This document shows, piece after piece, positions 25,259 to 33,407 of a stretch of DNA of 43,349 bases (positions within the stretch are counted from its first letter, which is position 1; the number at the start of each line of letters is the position of its first letter). Made by a program: the position numbers and the translations under genes. The notes under the pieces were generated by a model. It saw only the letters and a list, made by a program, of their open reading frames with translations, searched no databases and was not told the DNA's origin. The DNA comes from Herpetosiphonaceae bacterium (GTDB lineage Bacteria; Chloroflexota; Chloroflexia; Chloroflexales; Herpetosiphonaceae): NCBI GenBank assembly GCA_013538855.1, contig JABXJS010000193.1, forward strand, positions 1-43,349. Direction: 5' to 3'.

Positions 25259-27922
25259 TTAGGCAGTTGCTACCGCTGGATAGTCCTCATCGGCGTGTTG
25301 AAAACGCTCTGGAGCAAGCGGAAAAACCACTGAGAAGGTTGATCCCTCGTTCACAGAGCTGTCCACCCATATGCGACCTTGCTGGCTCTCGACAAGCTGG
25401 CGTGCAATTGCCAGCCCTAAGCCTGCGCCACGTTCACGAACTGCCAGACCGCCCTGCTCGCCACCGCGCTGAAAGCGGGTGAAGAGTCGTTTTTGATCTT
25501 CTGGGGAGATGCCGCGCCCGGTATCTCGAATATCAATTTGCACGCCATCGTTGGTTTGGTGCGCCTGAATGGAGACAGAGCCGCTGTCCGTATAGCGCCG
25601 TGCATTATCTAAAAGCTGTGTCAGAACTATTTTAACATGATCTCGGTCAACCATCACGAGTGGGAGATCTTCTGGCACCTCAACGTTGAGCGCCAGCTTT
25701 TTCTCTTCGATAGATTTCTGCGTTGTGGCCAGCGCCTGCTGCACCAAGCTATGCACCTGATACGGTTGGAGATCGGGCTTCATGGTGCCTGCCTCGATGC
25801 TGGCGATCACAATCACGTTTTGCAGCACGTCAACCATCGACTGCGCCTGCTGCCGGATCGTCCCCAAGAACTCGCGCTGCTCCTCCTCGAGCGCGCCGGC
25901 AAACCCGCGCAGCAGCAGGTCGGTGTAGCCACAGATCGAGGTCAGCGGTGTGCGCAGCTCGTGCGAGATGGTGGCGATAAAATCGGTCTTGGCCCGATCT
26001 ACCTCGCGCTCAGCGGTGACATCGTGCAGCACCAGCACCTCGCCGCCCTCGCGGCCCTCAACTGTGCGAATCGGGGCTGCGCTGACGCTCAAGATGCGCT
26101 TGCCGCTCTGGTAGAGCGTTGGCGTCGCCAGATCAGGCGACTGCGCGAATAGCTCTGGCGCGGCTTCCAGCGGCTCCAGCGGCAGCTCTGCAAATGTCTT
26201 GCTGTTGAGATCGCTTACGGTCATGTTGAGCATTGTGGCTGCCGCACTATTCGTGAGGATCACGCGGCGCTCTGTATCGACCACAACCACGCCATCGGCG
26301 ATACTTTGTAGGATCGCCTGCTTGCGCAGCGCCTCGTCCTGCACCGTGGAGTACAGCAAGGCGTTGTTCATGGCGGTGGCGGCCATGCTGGCGATGGCGG
26401 TCAGCGGCTCAAAGAGCGGCTGGCTGTCTGCTAGCGGCTCGGGCATGGCCAGCACCAGCACACCAATCGACTGCTGCTGTGTGCGCAGCGGCAAGATCAG
26501 CTGGGCATTCGGCTCCATGCTGCGCACTGGCGCGGCGAGATCAGGCAGCTGCTGCGCATCGATCACCGAAGGCAGCTCACCTAAGGTGCTGCTGTCAAAA
26601 GGCGGGCTGATCGGCATCTGCTGGTTAGGTGTATACGCCTCCCAGTTGCCTGCTTGCACCACCAGCGCCGAGAGCGACAGCTGCGGCAGCAGCCGCTGAA
26701 GCGCCAGCTCGGTTTGCTCCAGCACGCCGCTGATCGATAGCTCGCCGCCAAGCTGACGGCTGGTGCGATACAGCTCAAGCAGCCGGTCGGTCATCTCGTT
26801 AAGCACGCTGGCCAGCGTGCCTAGCTCATCGTTGCGGGCTACATCGCTGCGCCGCTCAAGATGGCCGCTCTTAACCTCCAGCGCTGTCGATGCTAGCTCG
26901 CCAAGCGGGCGGGTGATCTGTCTGGTGACCCGTGCGCCCATCGCCAGCACGCTTAGCAGCGCCAGCAGCGCTACCAGCGCCACCGCCACCTGACTCTCTT
27001 GCCAGGCATCGCTGATCGCGCTGCGTGGGAGGCCAACGGCGAAGAAGCCATCGAGGGCGCGCCGAATGCGCAGCGGGTTGTAGAGCACCTGAAAGGCCAG
27101 ATCGCCGCGATCAATGTTGGTCGACAGCGAGCCGCCGCTCTTCAGGCTTTCCAGCTGCTGCGCTGTGAGCTGAAACTCGTTGGCCTCCGGCGGAAAGCTG
27201 ACAAGCACCTCGCCGCGGCCATTGAGCACGGCGGTGATCGAGGCACCACTTTGCCGATTGAGCGTGCTGACGATCAGATCAAGCGGCTGTGCAAAGATAA
27301 GCGCGCCAACCACTGTCTCGTTGCCGTTCTGTGTCTGCTTGACTGGCGCAATGACAAACAGCATCGTGTAGGGGTTTTGATCGCCAAACTGCAGCAAACT
27401 GGTGTACTTGTCGCCAAGCTTATCGACGCGGCCGCTCAGCACCGCCTGAACGAGTGGATTGGTAGCCAGCGCACCGGAGCCAACCAGCGATGGGCTGTGC
27501 TGCTCGACTTCACTCTTGGCTGCATCGGCGATCACGGTGCCGCTGGCATCGATCGCGATCACCCGCGAAATGTCGTTCTTATAAAAATCGAGCGCCAGTT
27601 TGGCGATCTCTTGTACCTGTTGCTGATCGTTAGATGCAAACGCATCTGCTGTTGACAACGCGCCCGTGCTTGGGTCGCCTGGCGCGATGGTCGCTAGCCG
27701 CAGATCGTCAAGAATCGTTGCTTCAATCTGCTCCAGCCTGGCCCCGGTGTTGGTCGCGCTCGTCTGCAGTGACTGGTTGAGTTGATCCTGCAGGTTATTG
27801 GCGATAATCCAAAACGAGAGCGCGCCAAGCAGCACCAGCAGCGCTGCCGCCAAAATCATGTACGGCAGGATGATGGTGTAGCGGATACGGCTTGTGAGCT
27901 TGTCTTGAAGCTTGTGCAACAT
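25259..27922 (-). CDS. Transmembrane sensor histidine kinase (Cache-like, HAMP, GAF, PAS)
   Basis: 887 residues. Helices at about 15-41 and 310-330 enclose a ~260-residue extracellular region with Cache-like features (ISRVIAIDASGTVIAD, DKYTSLLQFG). Then: HAMP (about 331-385, RVTRQITRPLGELAS), a GAF-like region (395-520), PAS (530-635, SIADGVVVVDTERRVILTNS), HisKA with His654 (ISHELRTPLTSI), N box Asn773 (LLDNARRYT), G1 DTGRGI and G2 GAGLGLAIA. All catalytic motifs are present. The start codon follows the previous stop by 3 bases without a clear ribosome-binding site, so coupling to the upstream kinase is likely. No response regulator is adjacent; its partner lies elsewhere. Confidence 0.93.
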   Translation of the reverse strand: MLHKLQDKLTSRIRYTIILPYMILAAALLVLLGALSFWIIANNLQDQLNQSLQTSATNTGARLEQIEATILDDLRLATIAPGDPSTGALSTADAFASNDQQQVQEIAKLALDFYKNDISRVIAIDASGTVIADAAKSEVEQHSPSLVGSGALATNPLVQAVLSGRVDKLGDKYTSLLQFGDQNPYTMLFVIAPVKQTQNGNETVVGALIFAQPLDLIVSTLNRQSGASITAVLNGRGEVLVSFPPEANEFQLTAQQLESLKSGGSLSTNIDRGDLAFQVLYNPLRIRRALDGFFAVGLPRSAISDAWQESQVAVALVALLALLSVLAMGARVTRQITRPLGELASTALEVKSGHLERRSDVARNDELGTLASVLNEMTDRLLELYRTSRQLGGELSISGVLEQTELALQRLLPQLSLSALVVQAGNWEAYTPNQQMPISPPFDSSTLGELPSVIDAQQLPDLAAPVRSMEPNAQLILPLRTQQQSIGVLVLAMPEPLADSQPLFEPLTAIASMAATAMNNALLYSTVQDEALRKQAILQSIADGVVVVDTERRVILTNSAAATMLNMTVSDLNSKTFAELPLEPLEAAPELFAQSPDLATPTLYQSGKRILSVSAAPIRTVEGREGGEVLVLHDVTAEREVDRAKTDFIATISHELRTPLTSICGYTDLLLRGFAGALEEEQREFLGTIRQQAQSMVDVLQNVIVIASIEAGTMKPDLQPYQVHSLVQQALATTQKSIEEKKLALNVEVPEDLPLVMVDRDHVKIVLTQLLDNARRYTDSGSVSIQAHQTNDGVQIDIRDTGRGISPEDQKRLFTRFQRGGEQGGLAVRERGAGLGLAIARQLVESQQGRIWVDSSVNEGSTFSVVFPLAPERFQHADEDYPAVATA

Positions 27923-27925
27923 AGT

Positions 27926-29980
27926 TTATGCCGGTGTATAGGGTGTGGTAAACGAGAATGTACTGCCCTGACCTTCGACGCTCTCAACCCAAATGCGCCC
28001 GCCGTGCGCCTCGGTTACCAGCTTCGAGAAGGCCAGGCCCAACCCGGTGCCCTTCTTCTGGCCAACCTGGACGAACTTATCGAAAATGCGCCCCAGATAC
28101 TCTTCAGGAATACCTGGGCCGTTATCGATAACGCTCCAGCGCACCACGACGCCATCATTCGTATCCTCTGCTTCCTCTAGCAGTATTGCCTCAACCACCA
28201 CTTCACCATTCAGTGGCGTAAACTTAATTGCATTATCCAGCAAGTTTTGCAGCACACGCACCAGCTTATCTTGGTCTACCTCGATGATCGGTAAGTTCAG
28301 CGATAGATCTTGGCGCACCGTGATGTTGGCGCTCTTCGCCGAGACAATGATGCGCTCGACGGCGCGCTCGACAATCTCGTACACCGAGCACGGTGTGCGA
28401 TTTAAGACCAGCTGGCCCGCCTCCATCTTGCTGATATCAAGCAGCGTATTGATCATGCCGACCATCTCTTGGCTGCTGTTGTTGGCCAAGTCAAGCAGCT
28501 CGCGCTGCTGGTCGTTGATCGGCCCGGCGAAGCCCCGTCGCACCATGGTCAGGCCGTTGATGATGGCTGTCAGCGGTGCGCGCAGGTCGTGCACGAGCAT
28601 GCCGGTGTAGTCGTCGCGCATGCGCACTAGCTCGCGCTCCTGCGTTACATCGTGAAAGACGATCAGCTGACCGATTTGTTCGCTGTTGGTGTTATGCACT
28701 GGCAGACGCACCAGGTGCACAAAGCGATGCTGCGGTCGCAGCACCTCTAGCTCGATGTTGTCGGTCTCGGTGATCGCAGTTTCGAGCGCCTGGCAGCGCT
28801 CAGCGATCTGCTCTAAGATGGCCGATCCCGCTTGGCCAACCAGCTTTTGCCAGCGCAGCCCAAACAGCTGCTCGATCATTGGGTTGGCTGTTACAACGGT
28901 GTCGTTGTTGTCAACCGTGATGATGCCGTCTTCGGTTGAGTTCAGGATCGCCTGCAGCCGATTGCGGTTTTGGGCCACTTCTTGGAAGAGGTTCGCGTTA
29001 TCGATGGCGACGGCGATGGTGTTGGCCATGGCGCTGAGGCGCGCCGCGTCCTCCTCGGTGAACTCGCCATCGACCTTGTTGAGCAGCTGGATGACGCCGA
29101 TCTCGCGGCCTTTGACAAACATCGGCACGCACAGCACAGAGCGCGTGACAAAGCCCACATCCTCGCTAACTTTTTTGTAGAAGCGCGGGTCGCTTTGCGC
29201 GTCGGCGACGATCAACGGCTTGCGGGTGCGAATAGCCTCGCCTACCAGGCCCTGGCCCGGCGGCACGCGCACGTTGGCGAGCTTCTCTGCGCCAGCCTCA
29301 AGCGTCATCACAAAGACAAGCTCGTCGGTTTGCTGGTCGAGTAGGAGCAGCGAGCCGGCCTCGACGCGAAAATACTCGTTGATCTTTTGCACCACCAGCC
29401 GATACACATTACGCGGGTCGAGCGTTGACGTGATCGTGGCCGCAATATCGTTGAGTGTGGCAATCTCGGCACTGCGCCGCTCAGTACGCTCTGTCAGCAA
29501 GAACAGCGCCAGCGAAGAGGCCACCTGCGATGCGATCATCTGTAGTACAGCGAGGTCGGCGTCGGTCCAGCTCCGGCGGCTGCGCTCGGATGCAAGCTCC
29601 AGCACGCCAACCACCTCTTTGTGCGCAATCAGCGGCAGGATCACGCCTTGCTGGAGGCCCTTATCGGTGTAGGGCTGCTTGCTTGCGGCGTCGGCGGCTT
29701 TTGTCAGCACGAACGGCTGGCCAGTGCGCAAGATATCGCTGGGCAGAAACCCTGCCATCACTGTATTGTCTGGATACTCTTTATTAATGTGCACATGATC
29801 AGCGTGATCGGTGAGCACCAAGAGGCGCACGTGGCTCACATTGAAGTGCTCACGGCAGATCTCAAGAATACCAGTGGCCAGCTCGTCTTGCGACGTGATG
29901 CGCTGATTAAGCTCGGCGATCGTGGCAGGTACGCTGCTTAACAGCGTAGTTGCACGGCTGGTCGCGACGCTGCTTGTCAT
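27926..29980 (-). CDS. Soluble GAF-GAF-PAS sensor histidine kinase
   Basis: 684 residues from the preferred start at 29980 (MTSSVATSR); an in-frame ATG at 30049 has no binding site, and the chosen start has only a weak one (AGAAGTGGGA). No membrane helix. Order: GAF1 (about 27-157), GAF2 (about 177-332, LLLLDQQTDELVFV, GQGLVGEAI, SVLCVPM), PAS (337-447, STEDGIITVDNNDTVV), HisKA with His464 (LVHDLRAPLTAI), N box Asn583 (LLDNAIKFTP), G1 DNGPGI and G2 GTGLGLAFS. Catalytic residues are intact. First gene of an operon with the transmembrane kinase and the Thr/Pro-rich surface protein. The ligand of the GAF domains cannot be told from sequence. Confidence 0.92.
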   Translation of the reverse strand: MTSSVATSRATTLLSSVPATIAELNQRITSQDELATGILEICREHFNVSHVRLLVLTDHADHVHINKEYPDNTVMAGFLPSDILRTGQPFVLTKAADAASKQPYTDKGLQQGVILPLIAHKEVVGVLELASERSRRSWTDADLAVLQMIASQVASSLALFLLTERTERRSAEIATLNDIAATITSTLDPRNVYRLVVQKINEYFRVEAGSLLLLDQQTDELVFVMTLEAGAEKLANVRVPPGQGLVGEAIRTRKPLIVADAQSDPRFYKKVSEDVGFVTRSVLCVPMFVKGREIGVIQLLNKVDGEFTEEDAARLSAMANTIAVAIDNANLFQEVAQNRNRLQAILNSTEDGIITVDNNDTVVTANPMIEQLFGLRWQKLVGQAGSAILEQIAERCQALETAITETDNIELEVLRPQHRFVHLVRLPVHNTNSEQIGQLIVFHDVTQERELVRMRDDYTGMLVHDLRAPLTAIINGLTMVRRGFAGPINDQQRELLDLANNSSQEMVGMINTLLDISKMEAGQLVLNRTPCSVYEIVERAVERIIVSAKSANITVRQDLSLNLPIIEVDQDKLVRVLQNLLDNAIKFTPLNGEVVVEAILLEEAEDTNDGVVVRWSVIDNGPGIPEEYLGRIFDKFVQVGQKKGTGLGLAFSKLVTEAHGGRIWVESVEGQGSTFSFTTPYTPA

Positions 29981-30121
29981 GCTAAAAATCCCACTTCTAA
30001 AGAACGCTAGAATAGGAAAATTATACTGTATCAATTTAGGCTTTAGCAACCCATGACGCTAGTACCAAATTGAGGGATGCGTGTGGGGGAAGGAATGGTG
30101 ATAGTATGACTATCTATCGTA

Positions 30122-30153
30122 GCAGGCTAGAGGTTATGCAACCAATAGCCTGC
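30122..30153 (-). terminator. Hairpin downstream of the acidic orphan gene
   Basis: Outer 8-bp stem GCAGGCTA/TAGCCTGC (30122-30129 with 30146-30153) encloses an inner GGTT/AACC stem. It starts 9 bases after the stop codon of the gene at 30163-30795. There is no T tract. Confidence 0.5.
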
Positions 30154-30162
30154 CCACGATCA

Positions 30163-30795
30163 CTACCACAAAATGAGAGGGAGCTTGAACTCGATGCTCT
30201 TGGCGGCGGCTTCACGGAAGGTGCGCAGCGCTTTTAGCGCGCTCTCGGCATCCGCGCCGCTAACCTTGGCCAGCATTGGCTCAAGCTCGTTGAGCTCGCG
30301 GGCCAGCGCAACCGAGGATCCAAATGACACAACCTCTTCTTCCTCCCAGTCCTCCTCGTCGCTCTCCTCGCCCTCGTAGCTGAGCCAGATCGGCTCGTCG
30401 AAGTCGACCGGCAGATAGTAGCCACCCTCGCCCTGGTGGTTGATCAGGTGCGTGAACTTGGTCGGCTCGGCACCCTCCCAGATATCGGCCAGCAGCGGGT
30501 CGATCTCGTCCTCGTCGTTGGCATTAAGGGCGCTGACATCGTTGCCGCGCTCGAGGTGGGCCGCAAAACGGCGCAGATTATATAGGTCGGCAAATGCGTC
30601 GATGCCACCAACCCACTCCTCGGTGCCTGGAGCGCTGGTTAGGTTGACGTCGATACCTTCGTCGCGCAGGAGATCTTGGACGTCTTCGACCCAAGATTTT
30701 TCTTCTTCGTACATGGCCCGGTCTTCATCCGGGCTGACAGAGATCATTGATCCAACCACGAGGTCAAGCTTGTGGGTGGGCATGCCATCAGACAT
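30163..30795 (-). CDS. Acidic soluble protein, unknown family
   Basis: 210 residues, AAGGAG upstream of the ATG. No signal peptide or membrane helix. The N-terminal half (HKLDLVVGSMISVSPDEDRA, then DVQDLLRDEGIDVNLTSAPG and GIDAFADLYNLRRFAAHLER) looks like a folded domain. A centre with HLINHQGEGGYYLPVDFDEP is followed by a very acidic stretch (EGEESDEEDWEEEE) and a helical C-terminus (LARELNELEPMLAK, ALKALRTFREAAA). The layout resembles small immunity or SUKH-type proteins in style, but I cannot assign a family and do not claim one. It stands alone between the kinase operon and the RDD genes. Confidence 0.75.
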   Translation of the reverse strand: MSDGMPTHKLDLVVGSMISVSPDEDRAMYEEEKSWVEDVQDLLRDEGIDVNLTSAPGTEEWVGGIDAFADLYNLRRFAAHLERGNDVSALNANDEDEIDPLLADIWEGAEPTKFTHLINHQGEGGYYLPVDFDEPIWLSYEGEESDEEDWEEEEVVSFGSSVALARELNELEPMLAKVSGADAESALKALRTFREAAAKSIEFKLPLILW

Positions 30796-30861
30796 GAAAT
30801 GCTCCTTATTCCTGAGTGATGCTTATCCGGCGACAAGCGTTCCTCATTATACCATGGCCGC

Positions 30862-31803
30862 TCAGGCGTACACTACCACAGTGTTGGCGAGCTTATCATG
30901 CAGCGTCTGCTTCTCGATGTCCCAGAAGGCCCATAGGTAGTCGAGCAGCGAAAACAGGCTTACCGCGCTGGTAAGCACCGAGTAGGTGCTGAGCTGCGAG
31001 AATGCGCTAAGATTGCGCAGTAGTACGAAGCTGAATATGGTGCTGATGAGGCTCGGTAGCAGAATAATGATCGTCCGACGCAGCCCTGTGTTCCAGTCGA
31101 GCGGCTGGTTGTCCCGCCGGATCACCCGAATGCCGACGGCGCGCTTGCCGATGGTTTGCCCATTGGTTGAGTAGAAGTACGTGTAGTAGGCAAAGTAGAT
31201 GCTGATCGACACTAGACTGATCCAGAATGATCCGCGCACTACCGCCGCCGCACTGTTGAAGTTGAAAAAGGTGGGATTAGCTAGATTGCTTAATCCTGTG
31301 AAAAGCCCTAGCAAGCCCATGGCAAAGCCGAGAATCAGTGCATCAAGCAGGTAGGCCCCAAAACGGCGCCCAACGGTCGCGAGGCTCCCTGCCGCATTAA
31401 CCGGTACGACGTAGCCCTGCATCCCACCATACACTGGCGGCATCTGTGCCCCATGGGGCGCTTGGCCATATGGCTGCTGACCATACGGCGGTGGCCCGTA
31501 TCCATACGGCTGATTAGGGTTGGGTGGGCCATAGGGCGGTTGTCCGCCGTAGGGCTGATTGGGCGGCGGCGGGCCGTAGGGTGGCTGATTGGGCGGCGGT
31601 GGCCCGTAGGGCGGGCCATACTGTGGCTGATTGGGCGGCGGTGGCCCGTAGCCGTAGGGCGGGCCATACTGTGGCTGATTGGGCGGCGGTGGTCCGTAGG
31701 GCTGACTATACTGCGGCTGGCTGTACTGATCTTGACCATAGCCTTGCTCAGGCTGGCTGTTGTAAGGATTGTTGGGATCGGATGGTTGGTTGGGGTTGCT
31801 CAT
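30862..31803 (-). CDS. RDD-family membrane protein with Pro/Tyr/Gly-rich tail
   Basis: 313 residues, AGGAGAGG upstream of the ATG. The first ~130 residues are low complexity (PPPPNQPQYGPPYG units). The C-terminal half is an RDD domain: RRFGAYLLDALILGFAMGLL, a middle helix, then GKRAVGIRVIRRDNQPLDWN and a last helix pair ending with FWDIEKQTLHDKLANTVVV. RDD proteins are small polytopic membrane proteins of mostly unknown, probably transport-related, function. It is the downstream member of a tandem pair with 31954-32730; the two RDD domains are clearly related and the tails differ in repeat unit. Confidence 0.88.
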   Translation of the reverse strand: MSNPNQPSDPNNPYNSQPEQGYGQDQYSQPQYSQPYGPPPPNQPQYGPPYGYGPPPPNQPQYGPPYGPPPPNQPPYGPPPPNQPYGGQPPYGPPNPNQPYGYGPPPYGQQPYGQAPHGAQMPPVYGGMQGYVVPVNAAGSLATVGRRFGAYLLDALILGFAMGLLGLFTGLSNLANPTFFNFNSAAAVVRGSFWISLVSISIYFAYYTYFYSTNGQTIGKRAVGIRVIRRDNQPLDWNTGLRRTIIILLPSLISTIFSFVLLRNLSAFSQLSTYSVLTSAVSLFSLLDYLWAFWDIEKQTLHDKLANTVVVYA

Positions 31804-31898
31804 AACCCTCTCCTGTGTTCTACTGCGGCTGACGTGTGCTGCTGGTGTGTCAACAGCGAGGGGGAGATCGCGTGTGCTGTGGGTTTATAACAGCAAAT

Positions 31899-31935
31899 GG
31901 CTGCACTGCTAGCGTTTAATGCCAGCAGTGCAACC
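31899..31935 (-). terminator. Terminator between the two RDD genes
   Basis: A 15-bp stem (31899-31913 with 31921-31935, two G.U pairs on the minus strand) around a 7-base loop, followed by AT-rich sequence. It lies 18 bases after the stop of the upstream RDD gene, suggesting the two genes are not fully co-transcribed. Confidence 0.7.
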
Positions 31936-31953
31936 ATACATGAGCAGCGGCGA

Positions 31954-32730
31954 TTAAGCGTTTACAACGACGGTGTTGGCGAACTTATCGTGCAGTGTTT
32001 GCTTCTCGGCATCCCAGAAGGCCCACAGGTAATCGACTAGCGAGAACAGGCTCACCAGACTGCCAAGCGATGAGCCTGCCGCGCTCGCACTTCCAAAGAG
32101 CAGCGCCAGCAACAGACCCACAATGTTGGAGATTTGAATCACCAGCGTGCGCCGAATGCCGGTGTTCCAGTCAAGCGGCTGGTTATCGCGGCGGATCACC
32201 CGAATGCCGACCACGCGCTTGCCAATCGTTTGACCAGTCGTGGAGTAGAAGTAGGCATAGTAGCCAAAGGCCAATAGCGCCAGTACAACGCTGGCCCCAA
32301 TCGTGGTGCGCGCAAGCGCGCCTGCGCCGAATGCTCCGACTCCGGCCATCGCTGTGGCACCAAAGATTAATCCGACTACCACGCCAACAACAATGAAGAT
32401 GACCGCATCAACTAAAACGGCCAGGAAGCGCTGCCCGATCGAGGCCAGGCTGCCCGCCGCATTGGCTGGCACCGCGTAGCCCATAGGCGGCTGACCATAC
32501 GGCTGCTGCGGCTGACCATACGGCTGCTGGCCATACGGCTGCTGTGGCTGACCATACGGCTGCTGCGGCTGACCATACGGCTGCTGTGGCTGACCATACG
32601 GCTGCTGTGGCTGACCATACGGCTGCTGCGGCTGACCATACGGCTGCTGCGGCTGGCCGTAGCCTTGGCCTTGTTCGGGCTGACTGCCATAGGGGTTGTT
32701 AGGGTCGTAGGGCTGATTGGGATTGCTCAC
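31954..32730 (-). CDS. RDD-family membrane protein with Tyr/Gly/Gln/Pro tail, GTG start
   Basis: 258 residues. The start codon is GTG (32730), with TAGGAG 8 bases upstream. The N-terminal tail is eight or so units of YGQPQQP (about residues 24-80). The RDD domain follows: GQRFLAVLVDAVIFIVVGVV, an Ala/Gly-rich helix, GKRVVGIRVIRRDNQPLDWN and FWDAEKQTLHDKFANTVVV. The paired RDD motifs match the neighbour at 30862-31803, so the pair arose by duplication. The tail is predicted cytoplasmic and disordered. Confidence 0.88.
   Translation of the reverse strand: MSNPNQPYDPNNPYGSQPEQGQGYGQPQQPYGQPQQPYGQPQQPYGQPQQPYGQPQQPYGQPQQPYGQQPYGQPQQPYGQPPMGYAVPANAAGSLASIGQRFLAVLVDAVIFIVVGVVVGLIFGATAMAGVGAFGAGALARTTIGASVVLALLAFGYYAYFYSTTGQTIGKRVVGIRVIRRDNQPLDWNTGIRRTLVIQISNIVGLLLALLFGSASAAGSSLGSLVSLFSLVDYLWAFWDAEKQTLHDKFANTVVVNA
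32489..32659 (-). repeat. 21-bp tandem repeats (YGQPQQP-coding)
   Basis: Unit GGCTGACCATACGGCTGCTG plus one base is repeated in frame about eight times, with one shortened unit (CTGGCCATACGG), and codes the Gln/Pro-rich tail of the RDD protein. Confidence 0.9.
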
Positions 32731-32751
32731 GGCATGCTCCTAGAAAATAAT

Positions 32752-32777
32752 CCCCAACCTTCTCTCTGTGGTTTGGG
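32752..32777 (-). terminator. Weak hairpin after the holin-like gene
   Basis: Imperfect stem (CCCCAACC at 32752-32759, GGTTTGGG at 32770-32777, one bulge), followed on the minus strand by ATTATTTTC. It lies between the holin-like gene and the RDD gene and could end the former. Confidence 0.35.
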
Positions 32778-32833
32778 CTTGTTGAAATTACCTCTACGTA
32801 CGTCTGTGGTGCTCAATAGTTACAGGGATGGCG

Positions 32834-33220
32834 CTAGTCTTCGTCGTCGTCGCGGACAAATGTGTTGAGGACAATGCTTACCAGCGAGATAATGATCGAG
32901 CCGATGAGGGCTGAGCCGAACCCATCTACGTAGAACTGTAGGCCCAGGCTCGTAGCAATTGATGAGGTGAGCAGCAGCATGGCTGCGTTGATCACGAAAA
33001 TAAATAAGCCCAACGTTAAGATGATCAGCGGACATGAGAGCAGCTTGAGGATCGGCCGGATAATTGCATTGATCAGTCCAAAGATCAGCGATACACCTAG
33101 CAGGGTGCCGATGTCGATGCTCAGCGAGCCGGCTTCATCGCCGCGGATGCCTGGAACAAGCACCACGGTGATTGCAATTGCTATCGCCAAGATCACCCAG
33201 CGTGTCAAGATTTTTGTCAC
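32834..33220 (-). CDS. Phage-holin-IV-like membrane protein, GTG start
   Basis: 128 residues, the usual size for this family. The GTG at 33220 is chosen because AAGGGAG lies 8 bases upstream and the first helix begins soon after (TKILTRWVILAIAIAITVVL); longer ATG starts at 33268 or 33391 lack a binding site and add an unlike N-terminus. Four membrane helices are visible: the first as above, then GTLLGVSLIFGLINAIIRPI, CPLIILTLGLFIFVINAAML and GSALIGSIIISLVSIVLNTF, with an acidic DDDED end. Members of this family are widespread in bacterial chromosomes and are named after mycobacterial phage holins, but most have no lytic role. Divergent from proS. Confidence 0.82.
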   Translation of the reverse strand: MTKILTRWVILAIAIAITVVLVPGIRGDEAGSLSIDIGTLLGVSLIFGLINAIIRPILKLLSCPLIILTLGLFIFVINAAMLLLTSSIATSLGLQFYVDGFGSALIGSIIISLVSIVLNTFVRDDDED

Positions 33221-33306
33221 TGACCAGTCTCCCTTCTTGGCAGCAGATGCATATGGGTATAGCCGCATTATCGCAAAAACTAGACCACAATACAAGCCAA
33301 GACTTT

Positions 33307-33335
33307 TTGTCAAGGCTCTGGCTTTCTCGTACAAT
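33307..33335 (+). promoter_or_regulatory. Sigma-70-type promoter of proS
   Basis: TTGTCA (33307-33312), a 17-base spacer, and TACAAT (33330-33335): five of six matches in each box. It lies 72 bases upstream of the proS start. Confidence 0.7.
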
Positions 33336-33407
33336 GGCCGCGTTACACGCCAGCATCGAGCGCTGTGGATGCCTCGATCTGGCCTAGCCATTCGCTAAGG
33401 AGGATGC

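Noticed and set aside
32819-32824. TGTAAC upstream of the RDD gene as another member of the promoter family
   Set aside because: The second box reads ACGTAC rather than YGAGTCA at N15, so I did not group it with B, C and D.
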